In this document: one piece after another, positions 28,191 through 39,396 of the stretch
How positions within the stretch are numbered: the first letter of the stretch is position 1
Layout of the letters: every line of letters starts with the position of its first letter
DNA from: Loktanella fryxellensis
Lineage (GTDB): Bacteria; Pseudomonadota; Alphaproteobacteria; Rhodobacterales; Rhodobacteraceae
Assembly: GCF_900110065.1 (NCBI RefSeq)
Contig: NZ_FOCI01000001.1
Span: 124,001 to 188,000, forward strand
Direction of reading: 5' to 3'
Length of the DNA stretch: 64,000 bases
Notes under the pieces: model-generated
Told to the model about the DNA's origin: nothing
The model's input: only the letters and a program-made list of their open reading frames with translations
The model's database searches: none
Translations under genes and position numbers: made by a program

Positions 28191-29291
28191 TCACGAAAAT
28201 GTGGGATGGCTCACCGTGCCGCCGCCGACGGCCGCCTGCACGCCCGTGGTGCCCCGGCACGAGGTTGGCAGTCCACGGGCCACGCGCACCGCAAGATATG
28301 CAAATGCCTGCGCTTCCAGCATGTCACCGTCCAGACCCGCATCCTCGACCGGCTGTACGGGCACGCCTGCGGCGGCCGCGATCATCCGCATCAGCGTCGC
28401 ATTGTGGCGACCGCCGCCGGCCACGAAAATCGTCTTCGGGGCTTGCGGGCAGTATTGCAGGGAATCGGCCACGGCCATCGCACTGGCCGCCGTCAGCGTC
28501 GCCGCAGCGTCCGCATCGCTCAGCGGGGCTGTCGCCCGCGCCAGTGCCGCAAAGGTATCGCGGTCCAGCGATTTGGGCGGCATCCGAAAGAAATAGGGGT
28601 GCTGCAGGAAATCGGCGACGATGTCGTCATGGATGTGCCCCGTGGCGGCCAGCGCCCCGCCCTCGTCCCGCGCGACGCCGCGCCGGGCCAGCATAGCGTC
28701 GTCCAGCAGCGCATTGGCGGGCCCGGTGTCGAACGCCAGCAGCGCGCCATCGTCCTCTGGTCGCGCATGGCCGGGATCGATCCACGTCAGGTTGCCGACG
28801 CCGCCGAGGTTCAAGAAGGCCAGCGGCGCATCGGCCCCCATCCAGCGGGCGAGCGCAAAGTGATAGAACGGCGCCAGCGGCGCACCCTGCCCGCCCAGCC
28901 GCACGTCCGCGCTGCGGAAATCCCACACCACAGGCCAGCCCAGCGACTGCGCCAGCGCCGCACCGTCGCCCGCCTGATGCGTGCCGCGCCCGGCGGGATC
29001 GTGGGCCAGCGTCTGCCCGTGGAACCCCACAAGGTCCACGTCGTCGAACCCGGCCAGCACCGCGTTGTGCCCGTGGGCGATCACGGCCGTGGCGGCGGCC
29101 ACGTCATACTCCGGCCAGCGACCCAGCGCGGATCGCAGCACCGCCCTTTCGGCTGGCGAATACTCGCGGTAGTCGCTGTCGCCGAAGGCCGTGATGTCGA
29201 TGCCGTCCGTCACCAGCACGGCGGCGTCGATCCCGTCCAGAGAGGTGCCCGACATGGCACCCAAGGCCCGCACGGGTCCGGTGATCTTCAT
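28191..29291 (-). CDS. anmK: Anhydro-N-acetylmuramic acid kinase
   Basis: 366 residues of the AnmK family, with [15 protein letters not shown] at the N-terminus, [23 protein letters not shown] and the [12 protein letters not shown] block near the C-terminus. It phosphorylates and opens anhMurNAc released by wall turnover, giving MurNAc-6-phosphate. The start is the ATG of MKITGPVR with an AGGGAAAG upstream. It is divergent from tyrS, 61 bp away, a neighbourhood seen in other proteobacteria. Confidence 0.95.
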   Translation of the reverse strand: MKITGPVRALGAMSGTSLDGIDAAVLVTDGIDITAFGDSDYREYSPAERAVLRSALGRWPEYDVAAATAVIAHGHNAVLAGFDDVDLVGFHGQTLAHDPAGRGTHQAGDGAALAQSLGWPVVWDFRSADVRLGGQGAPLAPFYHFALARWMGADAPLAFLNLGGVGNLTWIDPGHARPEDDGALLAFDTGPANALLDDAMLARRGVARDEGGALAATGHIHDDIVADFLQHPYFFRMPPKSLDRDTFAALARATAPLSDADAAATLTAASAMAVADSLQYCPQAPKTIFVAGGGRHNATLMRMIAAAAGVPVQPVEDAGLDGDMLEAQAFAYLAVRVARGLPTSCRGTTGVQAAVGGGTVSHPTFS

Positions 29292-29352
29292 GGTCTTTCC
29301 CTCTCGGCAAGCGGCAGCTATTGATGCCCCGGCACGAGGACAGGAACAAGAC

Positions 29353-30603
29353 ATGACCTACCACCCCAAATCGGACTTCATGGCCGTGATGATGCAGCGC
29401 GGTTTTCTGGCCGACTGCACCGATTATCAGGCCCTCGATGACGCGCTGAGCAACGGGGTCGTGCCCGCCTATATCGGTTATGACGCCACGGCCGCCTCGC
29501 TGCATGTGGGCCATCTGATGAACATCATGGTCCTGCGCTGGCTGCAGAAGACGGGGCACAAGCCGATCACCCTGATGGGCGGCGGTACCACAAAGGTGGG
29601 CGATCCATCGTTTCGCAGCGACGAACGCCCGCTGCTGGGCCCCGACCAGATCCAGTCGAACATCGACGGCATGGGACAGGTGTTCGCCAAATACCTGACC
29701 TACGGCGACGGTGCGACCGACGCCATCATGCTGAACAATGCGGAATGGCTCGACGGGCTGAACTACCTCGACTTCCTGCGCGACATCGGGCGACATTTCA
29801 GCGTCAACCGCATGCTGGCGTTCGAGAGCGTGAAATCGCGTCTGGACCGGGAACAGTCGCTGAGCTTTCTCGAATTTAACTACATGATCCTGCAGGCTTA
29901 CGACTTTCTCGAACTGAACCGCCGCCATGGCTGTCTGCTGCAGATGGGCGGGTCGGACCAGTGGGGCAACATCATCAACGGCATCGACCTGACGCGGCGC
30001 GTCGCGGATCAGGAGATCTTCGGTCTGACCACGCCGCTGCTGACGACCAGCGACGGGCGCAAGATGGGCAAGAGTGCGGGTGGTGCCATCTGGCTGAACG
30101 GCGACATGCTGGCCCCCTACGGGTTCTGGCAATTCTGGCGCAACACGACGGACGCGGACACCGGAAAGTTCCTCAAGATCTTCACCGAACTGCCGGTGGA
30201 CGAATGCGACCGCCTGGGTGCGTTGCAGGGGTCGGAGATCAACGCAGCCAAGATCATCCTCGCCAATGCCGTCACCACCCTGCTGCACGGGGCGGACGCG
30301 GCGCAGGCGGCAGAAGCCACGGCCCGCGAAGTGTTCGAGCAGGGCGGCGTCGGTGACGACCTGCCGACGCTGGACCTGACGCGCGCCGAGGTGGGCGACG
30401 GCGTGTCCGTGGCCCAGCTTCTGGTGCGCAGCGGTCTGGCCGCCTCGGGCAAGGAGGCCAAGCGCCTGATCGCAGACCAGGGCGCGCGGATGAACGACGA
30501 AAGCCTCAGCGATGCGGGGCAGATGGTGACGGCCGACATGCTGGCCTCCCCGCTGAAGCTCTCGGCCGGTCGCAAGCGGCACGCGCTGGTGCGGCTGGTC
30601 TAA
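29353..30603 (+). CDS. tyrS: Tyrosyl-tRNA synthetase
   Basis: 416 residues, class Ic. It has [16 protein letters not shown] (HIGH-like HVGH), [10 protein letters not shown] and KMGKSAGGA (KMSKS-like), and a C-terminal S4 RNA-binding domain from about 355 ([23 protein letters not shown]). The start is the ATG of MTYHPKSDF; the ORF extends upstream without homology. Its last bases overlap a 42-codon ORF on the other strand. Confidence 0.97.
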   Translation: MTYHPKSDFMAVMMQRGFLADCTDYQALDDALSNGVVPAYIGYDATAASLHVGHLMNIMVLRWLQKTGHKPITLMGGGTTKVGDPSFRSDERPLLGPDQIQSNIDGMGQVFAKYLTYGDGATDAIMLNNAEWLDGLNYLDFLRDIGRHFSVNRMLAFESVKSRLDREQSLSFLEFNYMILQAYDFLELNRRHGCLLQMGGSDQWGNIINGIDLTRRVADQEIFGLTTPLLTTSDGRKMGKSAGGAIWLNGDMLAPYGFWQFWRNTTDADTGKFLKIFTELPVDECDRLGALQGSEINAAKIILANAVTTLLHGADAAQAAEATAREVFEQGGVGDDLPTLDLTRAEVGDGVSVAQLLVRSGLAASGKEAKRLIADQGARMNDESLSDAGQMVTADMLASPLKLSAGRKRHALVRLV

Positions 30604-30728
30604 AGGACGGCGACCAGCACCAGCAGCGGCAGGCAGGTCAACGCGGCCAGCACCGCCGCTGCCGGCGGCGTCAGGCGCGGTGCCGTCGCATGGATGCCAT
30701 AGACGGTGGATCGTCTGTGTCTGGTCAT
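30600..30728 (-). CDS. 42-residue single-helix membrane microprotein
   Basis: A short gene read from the minus strand. ATG at 30728, AGAGGAG five bases upstream (a near-perfect ribosome site), 42 codons, TAG at 30602-30600. The N-terminal half is basic ([14 protein letters not shown]) and the C-terminal half is one hydrophobic helix ([10 protein letters not shown] then [10 protein letters not shown]). The ribosome site and amphipathic layout support it. Its end overlaps the tyrS stop. Not a family I can name. Confidence 0.55.
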   Translation of the reverse strand: MTRHRRSTVYGIHATAPRLTPPAAAVLAALTCLPLLVLVAVL

Positions 30729-30794
30729 GGCGTCTCCTCTAAAGGTCATCCCGACATTAAGGCCGCATTAGGTGAAAGCTGGTTTAACGACCCC

Positions 30795-31682
30795 ATGCTG
30801 ATGCGCCCCGACCCGCCCTTGTCCGATGCGCCGCTGCCTATGCAGCAATCGCCCGGCTTTGCCCGTGCACTGACGTCAATGGGGCATGACGCAGGAATCG
30901 TGGCCTTGGGCTGCGTGGGACAGGTGCTTGTCGTGACGCGGGCCCTGCCGCTGGTGGGGCCCGTCCGCTTCGCCTCGCGCGGGCCGGTGTTCAGGGCGGG
31001 GTCCAGCCTGTACGACCGGGTCGATGCGCTGCGCGCTGCGCGGCTGCATTTGGTGAATGCGGGCGCGCCGGGCGATGCGGTGGCGCTGCGCCGGGCGGGA
31101 TTCGTGGCCGTCCTGACGCCGGCGACCGTGGCGATGCTGCCGCTGTGCGACGACCCGGATGCGCAACTGGCAGCATCCCACCCGAAATGGCGCCATGCCG
31201 CCCGCCGGGGTCTGCGGGCGCGGCTGCGGATCACGGCGGCCCCCTTCGATGCGCGCCGCGATGGATGGTTGCTGACAGCCGATCTGACGCAGCAGCGGAT
31301 CAAGCGATTCCGCGCCCTCCCCCATGCTCTGACGCTGGCCTTTGCCCATGCCAACCCGGGGGATGCGATCATGCTGACGGCCCGCGACGACACGCCCGCG
31401 CGGGGTCCGGTGGCGGCGATGCTGATCCTGCGCCACGGGGCGCTTGCGACCTATCAGATCGGGTGGTCCGACGATCGGGGCCGCGCAACCTGCGCCCATC
31501 ACGTGCTGTTGCTGGATGCGACGCGGCGACTGGCGGCGGCGGGGGTGCGGACCCTCGATCTTGGCACGCTCGACACCGACGCCTCCCCCGGTCTGGCGCG
31601 GTTCAAGCTGGGCAGCGGCGCTGCGGCACAGCCCCTTGGCGGCACCTGGGCGCGCGTTCCGGGATGGCAGGGCTGGCGCTAG
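30795..31682 (+). CDS. FemAB/GNAT-like acetyltransferase, putative
   Basis: 295 residues. The layout is that of FemAB/GNAT-like aminoacyl or acyl transferases, with a second-half core that includes HPKWRHAARRGLRARL, MLILRHGALATYQIGWSD and a late HHVLLLDATRRLAAAGVRTLDLGTLD block, then GLARFKLGSGA. Proteins of this class acylate small molecules, peptidoglycan precursors or exopolymers. No wall or polymer genes are adjacent, so the substrate is open. The ATG at 30795 starts a sensible protein; the longer frame upstream crosses the divergent microprotein promoter. Confidence 0.7.
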   Translation: MLMRPDPPLSDAPLPMQQSPGFARALTSMGHDAGIVALGCVGQVLVVTRALPLVGPVRFASRGPVFRAGSSLYDRVDALRAARLHLVNAGAPGDAVALRRAGFVAVLTPATVAMLPLCDDPDAQLAASHPKWRHAARRGLRARLRITAAPFDARRDGWLLTADLTQQRIKRFRALPHALTLAFAHANPGDAIMLTARDDTPARGPVAAMLILRHGALATYQIGWSDDRGRATCAHHVLLLDATRRLAAAGVRTLDLGTLDTDASPGLARFKLGSGAAAQPLGGTWARVPGWQGWR

Positions 31683-31828
31683 GCGGCGGGCCATGGATCG
31701 CACATTCTCCGCGCCACCATGGACGCAGCCCACCGTTGCGGTATCAAGGGGGTGCTGCGCGCCCCGATGCGGCTGTCATCACGGCCCCGTCCCCGCAGCG
31801 CACCCCATTGCCGCAAAGGCTACGTCCC

Positions 31829-32869
31829 ATGTTCCCGCCTGCCGCCACACCGTCGCCTGACGCCGACCCATCGACGCGACCGCAAGACAGCGTCCAGACG
31901 CCGGGACGGGCCGCACGGCTGAGACCCCTTGCCGCCTATGACATCGGCACCGATGGCGGGGCCGCGGCGCTGATCGATCCCGACGGCACGCCCCGACCGG
32001 GCGCCACCTATCGCTGGCTGCATCTGGATCTGGCCGACCCCGCCCTGCCGGACTGGGCCGACGCGCATCTGCCGCCTCTGGCGCGGCGCACCCTGCTGGC
32101 GGACCGGACCCGGCCCCGGCTGGACACCGAGGACGACGGGATGGCGATCACCCTGCGCGGGATCAACCTGAACGCCGGCGCGGCTGCCGCCGACATGGTG
32201 TCGCTGCGGATCTGGCTGACCGCGACCCTCGTGGTCAGCGTGCGCCGCCAGCGGGTCTTCGCCCTCGACGACGTGCGGGCCCAGATCGACGCGGGCGACG
32301 CGCCGCGCAGCCCCGGCCACATGCTGGCCCGGATCACCGACAACCTCGTGCACCGGCTGGAGGAGGTGGCGAGTGCCCGCGAGGACATCACCGACACGAT
32401 GGAGGAGGCGGTCTATGCCACCAATCCCGCCCCGATCGCGGATCTGGCCCCTTTGCGGCGCGAGATCATCAAGTTCCGCCGCCACGTTGCCCCCCTGGCC
32501 GAAACGCTGACCCAGATCAGCCAGTCACCCACCGACCTGATCCGCAAGGATCTGCGCCACCGGCTGCGCGAAACGGCAAGCCGGTCGCGCTGGGCGCTGG
32601 ACGAGTTGTCAGAGGTGCATGACCGCCTGACCGCCATGTCGGACCACCTGGACACGGTGCAGAACGCGCGGCTTGAACGCAACGGCTACCGACTGTCGAT
32701 CGTCGCGGCGATCTTCCTGCCGCTGGGATTCCTGACGGGGCTGTTCGGCGTGAATGTGGGGGGATTGCCCGGTCTGCAGGACGAGAAGGGGTTTCTCGTC
32801 CTGTGCCTTGGCATGTTGGGGATCGGGGGCATGACCGCCGCCGTCCTGCGCTGGTTGCGCTGGTTCTAG
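31829..32869 (+). CDS. zntB: CorA-family divalent metal transporter (ZntB type)
   Basis: 346 residues. A large cytoplasmic N-terminal domain precedes two C-terminal helices (about 284-306 and 317-339). Between the helices GLFGVNVGG replaces the GMN of Mg2+-type CorA; GxN variants of this kind mark ZntB zinc transporters. The helical stalk (VHRLEEVASAREDITDTMEEAV) is typical. It would move Zn2+ (proton-coupled in known ZntB) across the inner membrane. The start is an ATG about 45 codons into the longer frame; the residues before TRPQD are low-complexity. Confidence 0.85.
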   Translation: MFPPAATPSPDADPSTRPQDSVQTPGRAARLRPLAAYDIGTDGGAAALIDPDGTPRPGATYRWLHLDLADPALPDWADAHLPPLARRTLLADRTRPRLDTEDDGMAITLRGINLNAGAAAADMVSLRIWLTATLVVSVRRQRVFALDDVRAQIDAGDAPRSPGHMLARITDNLVHRLEEVASAREDITDTMEEAVYATNPAPIADLAPLRREIIKFRRHVAPLAETLTQISQSPTDLIRKDLRHRLRETASRSRWALDELSEVHDRLTAMSDHLDTVQNARLERNGYRLSIVAAIFLPLGFLTGLFGVNVGGLPGLQDEKGFLVLCLGMLGIGGMTAAVLRWLRWF

Positions 32870-33696
32870 TACAGCGGCGACGCGCCGACCTTGTCATGGA
32901 TCTCGTTCACGACCGCCTTGTCCAGTCCCAGACGGTCGGCGAAGTCGCGCAGGAAGTCCACTTCCGCCGGATGGTCGAGGTCGATGGCCAGCACGGCCAT
33001 GGTATAGACCTGCGCCTCGGCACCCTCTGGCACCTGTGCGACGATCTCGGCGGTGTCGATACGCGTGTCCATCGCCTCTCCGACAAAGCGCCGCTCCTCC
33101 GGCGTGGCATCGCCCAGCTGGTCGGTGATCCGGGCCCGCTCGGTCGCGTCGAGGTTGCCGTCGGACTGCGCGGCCTGCACCATGGCCAGCAGCATCACGG
33201 CGGCCAGACCCTCTTCCTCGGCGGTGTGCTCGACGGGCGTGTCGTCCAGTTCCGACTGCAACGACCGTCCGAATCCCCCGGACGACCGTGCACCGGCCAG
33301 TGCGCCGACGATGCCGCCCAGACCGGCGCTGCCCGCCAGACCGCCCAGACCGCCCGCATTGCGCGTGTCGGGACGCGACCGCTGGCGGTCGGTGTCGCCG
33401 CCCAGCAGCCCGCCGATCATGCCGGCGAGGCCACCGGCGCTGCCGCTGCTGCCCAATCCGCCGCCGCGCTGGCCACTGCCCTTGTTCTGCAGGCTGTCGA
33501 GCAATCCGCCCAGACCGCCACCCAGACCGCCGGTGCTGCCCATGCGGGATGCGCCGCCCCGGTTGGTGCCGCGGTTCATCATGTCGTCCAGCATCGTGCC
33601 GGACCGGCCGGCCTTGGCATTGCGGGCCAGTGCGCTGGCGCCCTTGGCGGCGGCGACGCCGACGGCCACGCGTGCGAGGGTTCTCATCAGGCTCAT
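32866..33696 (-). CDS. DUF533/TerB-like protein with glycine-rich linker
   Basis: 276 residues. A short basic N-terminus (LMRTLARVAVGVAAAKG) is followed by about 120 residues of low-complexity Gly/Ser/Leu sequence (GGLGGGLGGLL, GGLAGMIGGLLGGD, GLAGSAGLGGIVGAL). A TerB-like helical domain then begins at about 165 (EEEGLAAVMLLAMVQAAQSDGNLDATERARI). DUF533 proteins are membrane-associated with unclear function; TerB domains occur in tellurite- and stress-response proteins. An AGGAG site precedes the ATG. It is convergent with zntB, overlapping by 4 bp. Confidence 0.85.
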   Translation of the reverse strand: MSLMRTLARVAVGVAAAKGASALARNAKAGRSGTMLDDMMNRGTNRGGASRMGSTGGLGGGLGGLLDSLQNKGSGQRGGGLGSSGSAGGLAGMIGGLLGGDTDRQRSRPDTRNAGGLGGLAGSAGLGGIVGALAGARSSGGFGRSLQSELDDTPVEHTAEEEGLAAVMLLAMVQAAQSDGNLDATERARITDQLGDATPEERRFVGEAMDTRIDTAEIVAQVPEGAEAQVYTMAVLAIDLDHPAEVDFLRDFADRLGLDKAVVNEIHDKVGASPLY

Positions 33697-33865
33697 CGTC
33701 GAAACTCCTGTTGTTCGGGTGCCACGTTGCACCAAGCTTGCTGCGACATCCACGTCGCCGCATCGTGTCACAACGCCGGATCCCGCGATCCGGTTGCAGG
33801 ACCGGTGGCCCTGTGCGTGAATATTCGCTAAGCCCGTGGCAGCCTGCAAGCCAGCCTGTCCGAGC

Positions 33866-34300
33866 ATGACCATGAGCAAGACGATCCAGACCAGAGCCAC
33901 CGACGCCGGACTGCGGATGACCGGTCAGCGCCGCATCATCGCGCGGGTGCTGGATGCATCCACAGACCACCCGGACGCCGAGGAACTGCATGCCCGTGCC
34001 GCGGCACTGGACAAGCGCATTTCGCTCGCCACCGTCTATCGCACCGTCAAGCTGTTCGAGGAGGAAGGCATCCTCGAGAAACATGCCTTCGGCGACGGGC
34101 GCGCGCGCTACGAGGCGGCGCATACCGCGCACCACGACCACCTGATCGACACCGCCACCGGTCAGGTGATCGAGTTCGTGGACCCCGAGATCGAGGCGCT
34201 GCAGGACCGAATCGCGCGCAGGCTGGGCTACCGGCTGACCGGGCACCGGCTGGAACTGTTCGGCACCCGCATCGAAGGCGCGCCCCGCGATCCGGACTGA
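33866..34300 (+). CDS. Fur-family metal-responsive regulator (Fur/Mur type)
   Basis: 144 residues. A winged helix (GLRMTGQRRIIARVL, then SLATVYRTVKLFEEEGILEKH) is followed by the metal-binding dimer domain with HHDHLIDTATGQVIEF. The C-terminal CxxC zinc pair of Zur and some Fur proteins is absent. In alphaproteobacteria such proteins are usually Mur (manganese-responsive) or Fur; I cannot separate these by eye. ATGs at 33866 and 33872 are both usable. A DMT-type exporter follows after 87 bp. Confidence 0.85.
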   Translation: MTMSKTIQTRATDAGLRMTGQRRIIARVLDASTDHPDAEELHARAAALDKRISLATVYRTVKLFEEEGILEKHAFGDGRARYEAAHTAHHDHLIDTATGQVIEFVDPEIEALQDRIARRLGYRLTGHRLELFGTRIEGAPRDPD

Positions 34301-34387
34301 CCCGCACGGCAGCGCCTGCGCTTTCGCATCTTTGCATTCGGCTTGTCCGGGCGTAACCCCGGCAGGCAACGGTGAAAGGGGCGTCAC

Positions 34388-36606
<2,219 letters not shown>

Positions 36607-36616
36607 TAAGACGGTC

Positions 36617-36642
36617 CGGGCGGGGGCTGCGGCCCCTGCCCG
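36617..36642. terminator. Strong G/C hairpin after eno
   Basis: Ten-pair stem CGGGCGGGGG / CCCCTGCCCG (one G-U) around a CTGCGG loop, 10 bp after the enolase stop. No T-run, so readthrough into the cupin gene 20 bp later is possible. Confidence 0.55.
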
Positions 36643-36661
36643 TCTGACGAAAGGGTTGCCC

Positions 36662-37084
36662 ATGTCCGCCGATGACCTGATCGCAAAGCTGGCCCTGGCC
36701 CCGCATCCCGAGGGGGGCTGGTATCGCCAGACATGGATGGCTGACGGACCCGGGCGGCCCACGGGCACCGCGATCCTGTTCATGCTGAAACGTGGCGAGG
36801 TCAGCCATTGGCACACGGTGGATGCCACCGAGATCTGGTTCCATCACGCGGGCGCACCCCTGATCCTGTCCCGGTCTGCGACGGAGCTAGGTCCCGCGCA
36901 TGACGCCGTGCTGGGCGGCGACGTGCTGGCCGGGCAATCGCCGCAACTGATCGTGGAGCCTTTCCACTGGCAATCCGCCCGCAGCACAGGGGACTGGACC
37001 CTCGTCAGTTGCACCGTGTCGCCGGGGTTCGACTTTGCGGGCTTTACGTTGGCGGAACCCGGATTCCACATTCCGCGGGCCTAA
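36662..37084 (+). CDS. Cupin, DUF985 family
   Basis: 140 residues. DUF985 cupins show the opening HPEGGWYRQTW, the metal-type pair in SHWHTVDATEIWFHHAG, and the closing VSPGFDFAGFTLAEPGF. Small single-domain cupins of this class have no settled enzymatic role; some have been linked to sugar or secondary metabolism. The start is the ATG of MSADDLIA; a TTG just upstream is less likely. It lies right after eno with no separate promoter visible. Confidence 0.9.
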   Translation: MSADDLIAKLALAPHPEGGWYRQTWMADGPGRPTGTAILFMLKRGEVSHWHTVDATEIWFHHAGAPLILSRSATELGPAHDAVLGGDVLAGQSPQLIVEPFHWQSARSTGDWTLVSCTVSPGFDFAGFTLAEPGFHIPRA

Positions 37085-37103
37085 GCCGTCGTGAGCGAGA
37101 TCA

Positions 37104-37150
37104 GGGGGGCCAGCCCCCCTACTCCCGGGATATTTTCGACCAGAAGAACG
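37104..37150 (+). repeat. Dispersed box-plus-hairpin element, copy B
   Basis: Hairpin GGGGGGCCAGCCCCCC (37104-37119), then CCCGGGATATTT and GACCAGAAGAACG (to 37150), 20 bp after the cupin stop and before the quinone reductase gene. It matches copies A and C in order and spacing. Sense orientation with the upstream gene. Confidence 0.78.
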
Positions 37151-37236
37151 GGGGACCGGGGGGCCGGCGGCGGTTTGTCCTTGCGACCGCCGTGTGGGGT
37201 GGCACGATGCGCGCGTCACGCCCGGAGGAGCATCCC

Positions 37237-38220
37237 ATGACCACCACAGCCCGCACCGTCGTCATCGCGCAGACCGGAGGACCACAGGTCCTGCACCTGA
37301 TGGATCGCCCCGTCGGCGATCCCGGCCCCGGCGAGGTGCGTATCCGGCACAAGGCCTGCGGCCTGAACTATATCGACGTCTATTACCGCTCGGGCATGTA
37401 TCCGCTGGCGCTGCCCCACGGCATCGGGATGGAGGCGGCGGGCGTGATCGAGGCGGTGGGCGACGGCGTCACCCATCTGAAGGCCGGCGACCGCGCCGCC
37501 TATGCCAGCCAGCCCCCCGGCGCCTGTACGGAGGCGCGGGTGATGCCAGCCGCTCAGGTCTGCCCCCTGCCCGATGCCATCGGCTTCGACGAAGGCGCCG
37601 CGATGATGCTGCAGGGCATGACGGTGGAATACCTGTTCCACCGCACCGTGCCGCTGAAGGCGGGCGACACGGTGCTGTTCCATGCGGCGGCCGGTGGCGT
37701 GGGTCTGATCGCCTGCCAGTGGGCGAAGTCGGAAGGCATCACCCTGATCGGCACGGCGGGGTCCGATGCCAAGTGCCAGCTCGCGCTGGATCACGGGGCG
37801 GCGCACATGATCAACTACGCGAGCGAGGATTTCCCCGCCCGTGTCCGCGAACTGACGGGCGGGCGCGGCGTTGACGTGGTGATGGATTCGGTGGGGCGCG
37901 ACACGTTCGAAGGCTCGCTCGACTGTCTGCGGCCCCTGGGCATGATGATCACCTTCGGCAATGCGTCCGGCCCGGTGCCGCCGGTGGATCTGGCGGGGCT
38001 TGCGCGGCGGGGGTCGTTGCAGATCACCCGGCCCACGCTGTTCACCCATATCGCCGACCACGAGACCTGTCAGGCGATGGCGGCGCATCTGTGCGACAAG
38101 GTCGCCAGCGGCGCGGTCAAGATCACCATCGGCCAGCGGTTCGCGCTGGCGGACGTGGCGGTGGCACATCGCGCGCTGGAGGCGCGGCAGACCACCGGAT
38201 CGACGATCCTCACGCTGTGA
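37237..38220 (+). CDS. qor: NADPH:quinone oxidoreductase (Qor type)
   Basis: 327 residues of the zinc-free medium-chain dehydrogenase family. It has the GES-domain substrate part (RHKACGLNYIDVYYRSGMYP) and the nucleotide-binding AAAGGVGLIACQWAK. Qor enzymes reduce quinones with one-electron chemistry using NADPH. The start is the ATG of MTTTARTVVIAQ preceded by GGAGGAG. It follows the dispersed repeat B and is not obviously in an operon with the serine hydrolase, which starts 66 bp later. Confidence 0.93.
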   Translation: MTTTARTVVIAQTGGPQVLHLMDRPVGDPGPGEVRIRHKACGLNYIDVYYRSGMYPLALPHGIGMEAAGVIEAVGDGVTHLKAGDRAAYASQPPGACTEARVMPAAQVCPLPDAIGFDEGAAMMLQGMTVEYLFHRTVPLKAGDTVLFHAAAGGVGLIACQWAKSEGITLIGTAGSDAKCQLALDHGAAHMINYASEDFPARVRELTGGRGVDVVMDSVGRDTFEGSLDCLRPLGMMITFGNASGPVPPVDLAGLARRGSLQITRPTLFTHIADHETCQAMAAHLCDKVASGAVKITIGQRFALADVAVAHRALEARQTTGSTILTL

Positions 38221-38286
38221 CGGGTCTGACGCAGGCGTGATGGACATCGACTGGTGCGCGCCGAGCGTCGCGCCATAACCTGTGGC

Positions 38287-39297
38287 ATGACACATTTATC
38301 CCGCCGCCTGTTCCTTGCCGCCACGCTCGGCACCGCCGCCACCCGCCTTGCGGCACAGACCGCCGTACCACCCGCGTGGCAGGCGGTCGCCGACCGCGCC
38401 ACGGCGCTGGATCAGTTGCACAGCCTGATCGTGGCGCAGGGCGGCGAACGGGTGATCGCCGCTGCACCGCGCGGGCGCGGACTGGACGGTCTGGCAAACG
38501 TCAAATCCGTGTCAAAGACGCTGGTCGCTGCCCTGACGGGGGCGGCCGTCGACCGGGGCGAGGTCACGTTGCAGAGCACGCTCGGCGACGTGGCCCCCGC
38601 CCTGATCCCGGCAGGCGCCGATCCCCGCGTGGCGAGGATCACATTCGAGAACCTCGTGACCATGCGCGCGGGGCTGGAACGGACGTCGGGCGGCAACTAC
38701 GGCGGCTGGGTCTCCAGCGGCGACTGGGTCGCCGATGCCCTGTCGCGCCCGATGGAGACGGAGCCAGGCGGGCGGATGCTCTACTCCACCGGCTCGATCC
38801 ACATCCTCGGCGCGGTCCTGTCCGAGGTCGGCGGCGCCAGCCTGCTCGATCTGGCGCGCGCGCGTCTGGGCCGCCCACTGGGAATCGACGTGCCCCCATG
38901 GACCCGCGATCCGCAGGGCCGCTACCTCGGCGGCAACGAGATGGCGCTGACCCCCACCGCCATGCTGCGCTTTGCGGAAATGGTGCGGCAGGGCGGCGTC
39001 TGGGACGGCAACCGCGTGCTGAGCGAGGCGTGGATCGCGGCGGCGTTCCGGCCCAACACCCGCTCGCCCTATTCCAGGCTGTCCTATGGCTATGGCTGGT
39101 TCCTGGGTCAGGCGCAGGGCACGGACTATGCCCTCGCGCGGGGCTATGGCGGTCAGATCATCGCCGTGGTGCCGGAACTGGACCTGAGTGTTGTCATCAC
39201 GTCCGACCCCACCCTGCCCGCACGCAGCGATGGCTATTTCGGCGTGCTGATGGACCTGATCGAGGACGCGATCATTCCCACGGCCCGCAGCATCTGA
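38287..39297 (+). CDS. Serine hydrolase (beta-lactamase class C-like)
   Basis: 336 residues with a Tat-like signal (SRRLFLAATLGTAATRLAA) and the class C/esterase-type SxxK in KSVSKTLVAAL (nucleophile serine). The YSTGS segment replaces the YxN motif and RGYGGQ stands for the KTG/HxG box. Such proteins are often penicillin-binding-like esterases or peptidases in the periplasm; beta-lactam activity cannot be assumed. The start is the ATG of MTHLSRRLF. Confidence 0.88.
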   Translation: MTHLSRRLFLAATLGTAATRLAAQTAVPPAWQAVADRATALDQLHSLIVAQGGERVIAAAPRGRGLDGLANVKSVSKTLVAALTGAAVDRGEVTLQSTLGDVAPALIPAGADPRVARITFENLVTMRAGLERTSGGNYGGWVSSGDWVADALSRPMETEPGGRMLYSTGSIHILGAVLSEVGGASLLDLARARLGRPLGIDVPPWTRDPQGRYLGGNEMALTPTAMLRFAEMVRQGGVWDGNRVLSEAWIAAAFRPNTRSPYSRLSYGYGWFLGQAQGTDYALARGYGGQIIAVVPELDLSVVITSDPTLPARSDGYFGVLMDLIEDAIIPTARSI

Positions 39298-39310
39298 CTG
39301 GGATTATTTG

Positions 39311-39330
39311 CGGTATACCGACGTATACCG
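39311..39330 (+). promoter_or_regulatory. Palindromic operator candidate upstream of icd
   Basis: CGGTATACCG (39311-39320) is a perfect ten-base palindrome. It overlaps GTATAC-CGAC-GTATAC (39313-39328), the same GTATRC-N4-GYATAC layout found upstream of acnA. A possible -10 (GATAAT, 39346-39351) lies 17-18 bases further, so a bound protein would cover the -35 region and could repress. Confidence 0.5.
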
Positions 39331-39396
39331 TCTTCACGGGCGTGCGATAATCCGGTAAGGCAGCGCCAAAGCAACCTAGCCACCGGAGAGCGCCCC

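Noticed and set aside
30690-30794. Extended N-terminus of the FemAB/GNAT-like protein
   Set aside because: The 35-codon extension crosses the leader of the divergent microprotein and is not protein-like; the ATG at 30795 is preferred.
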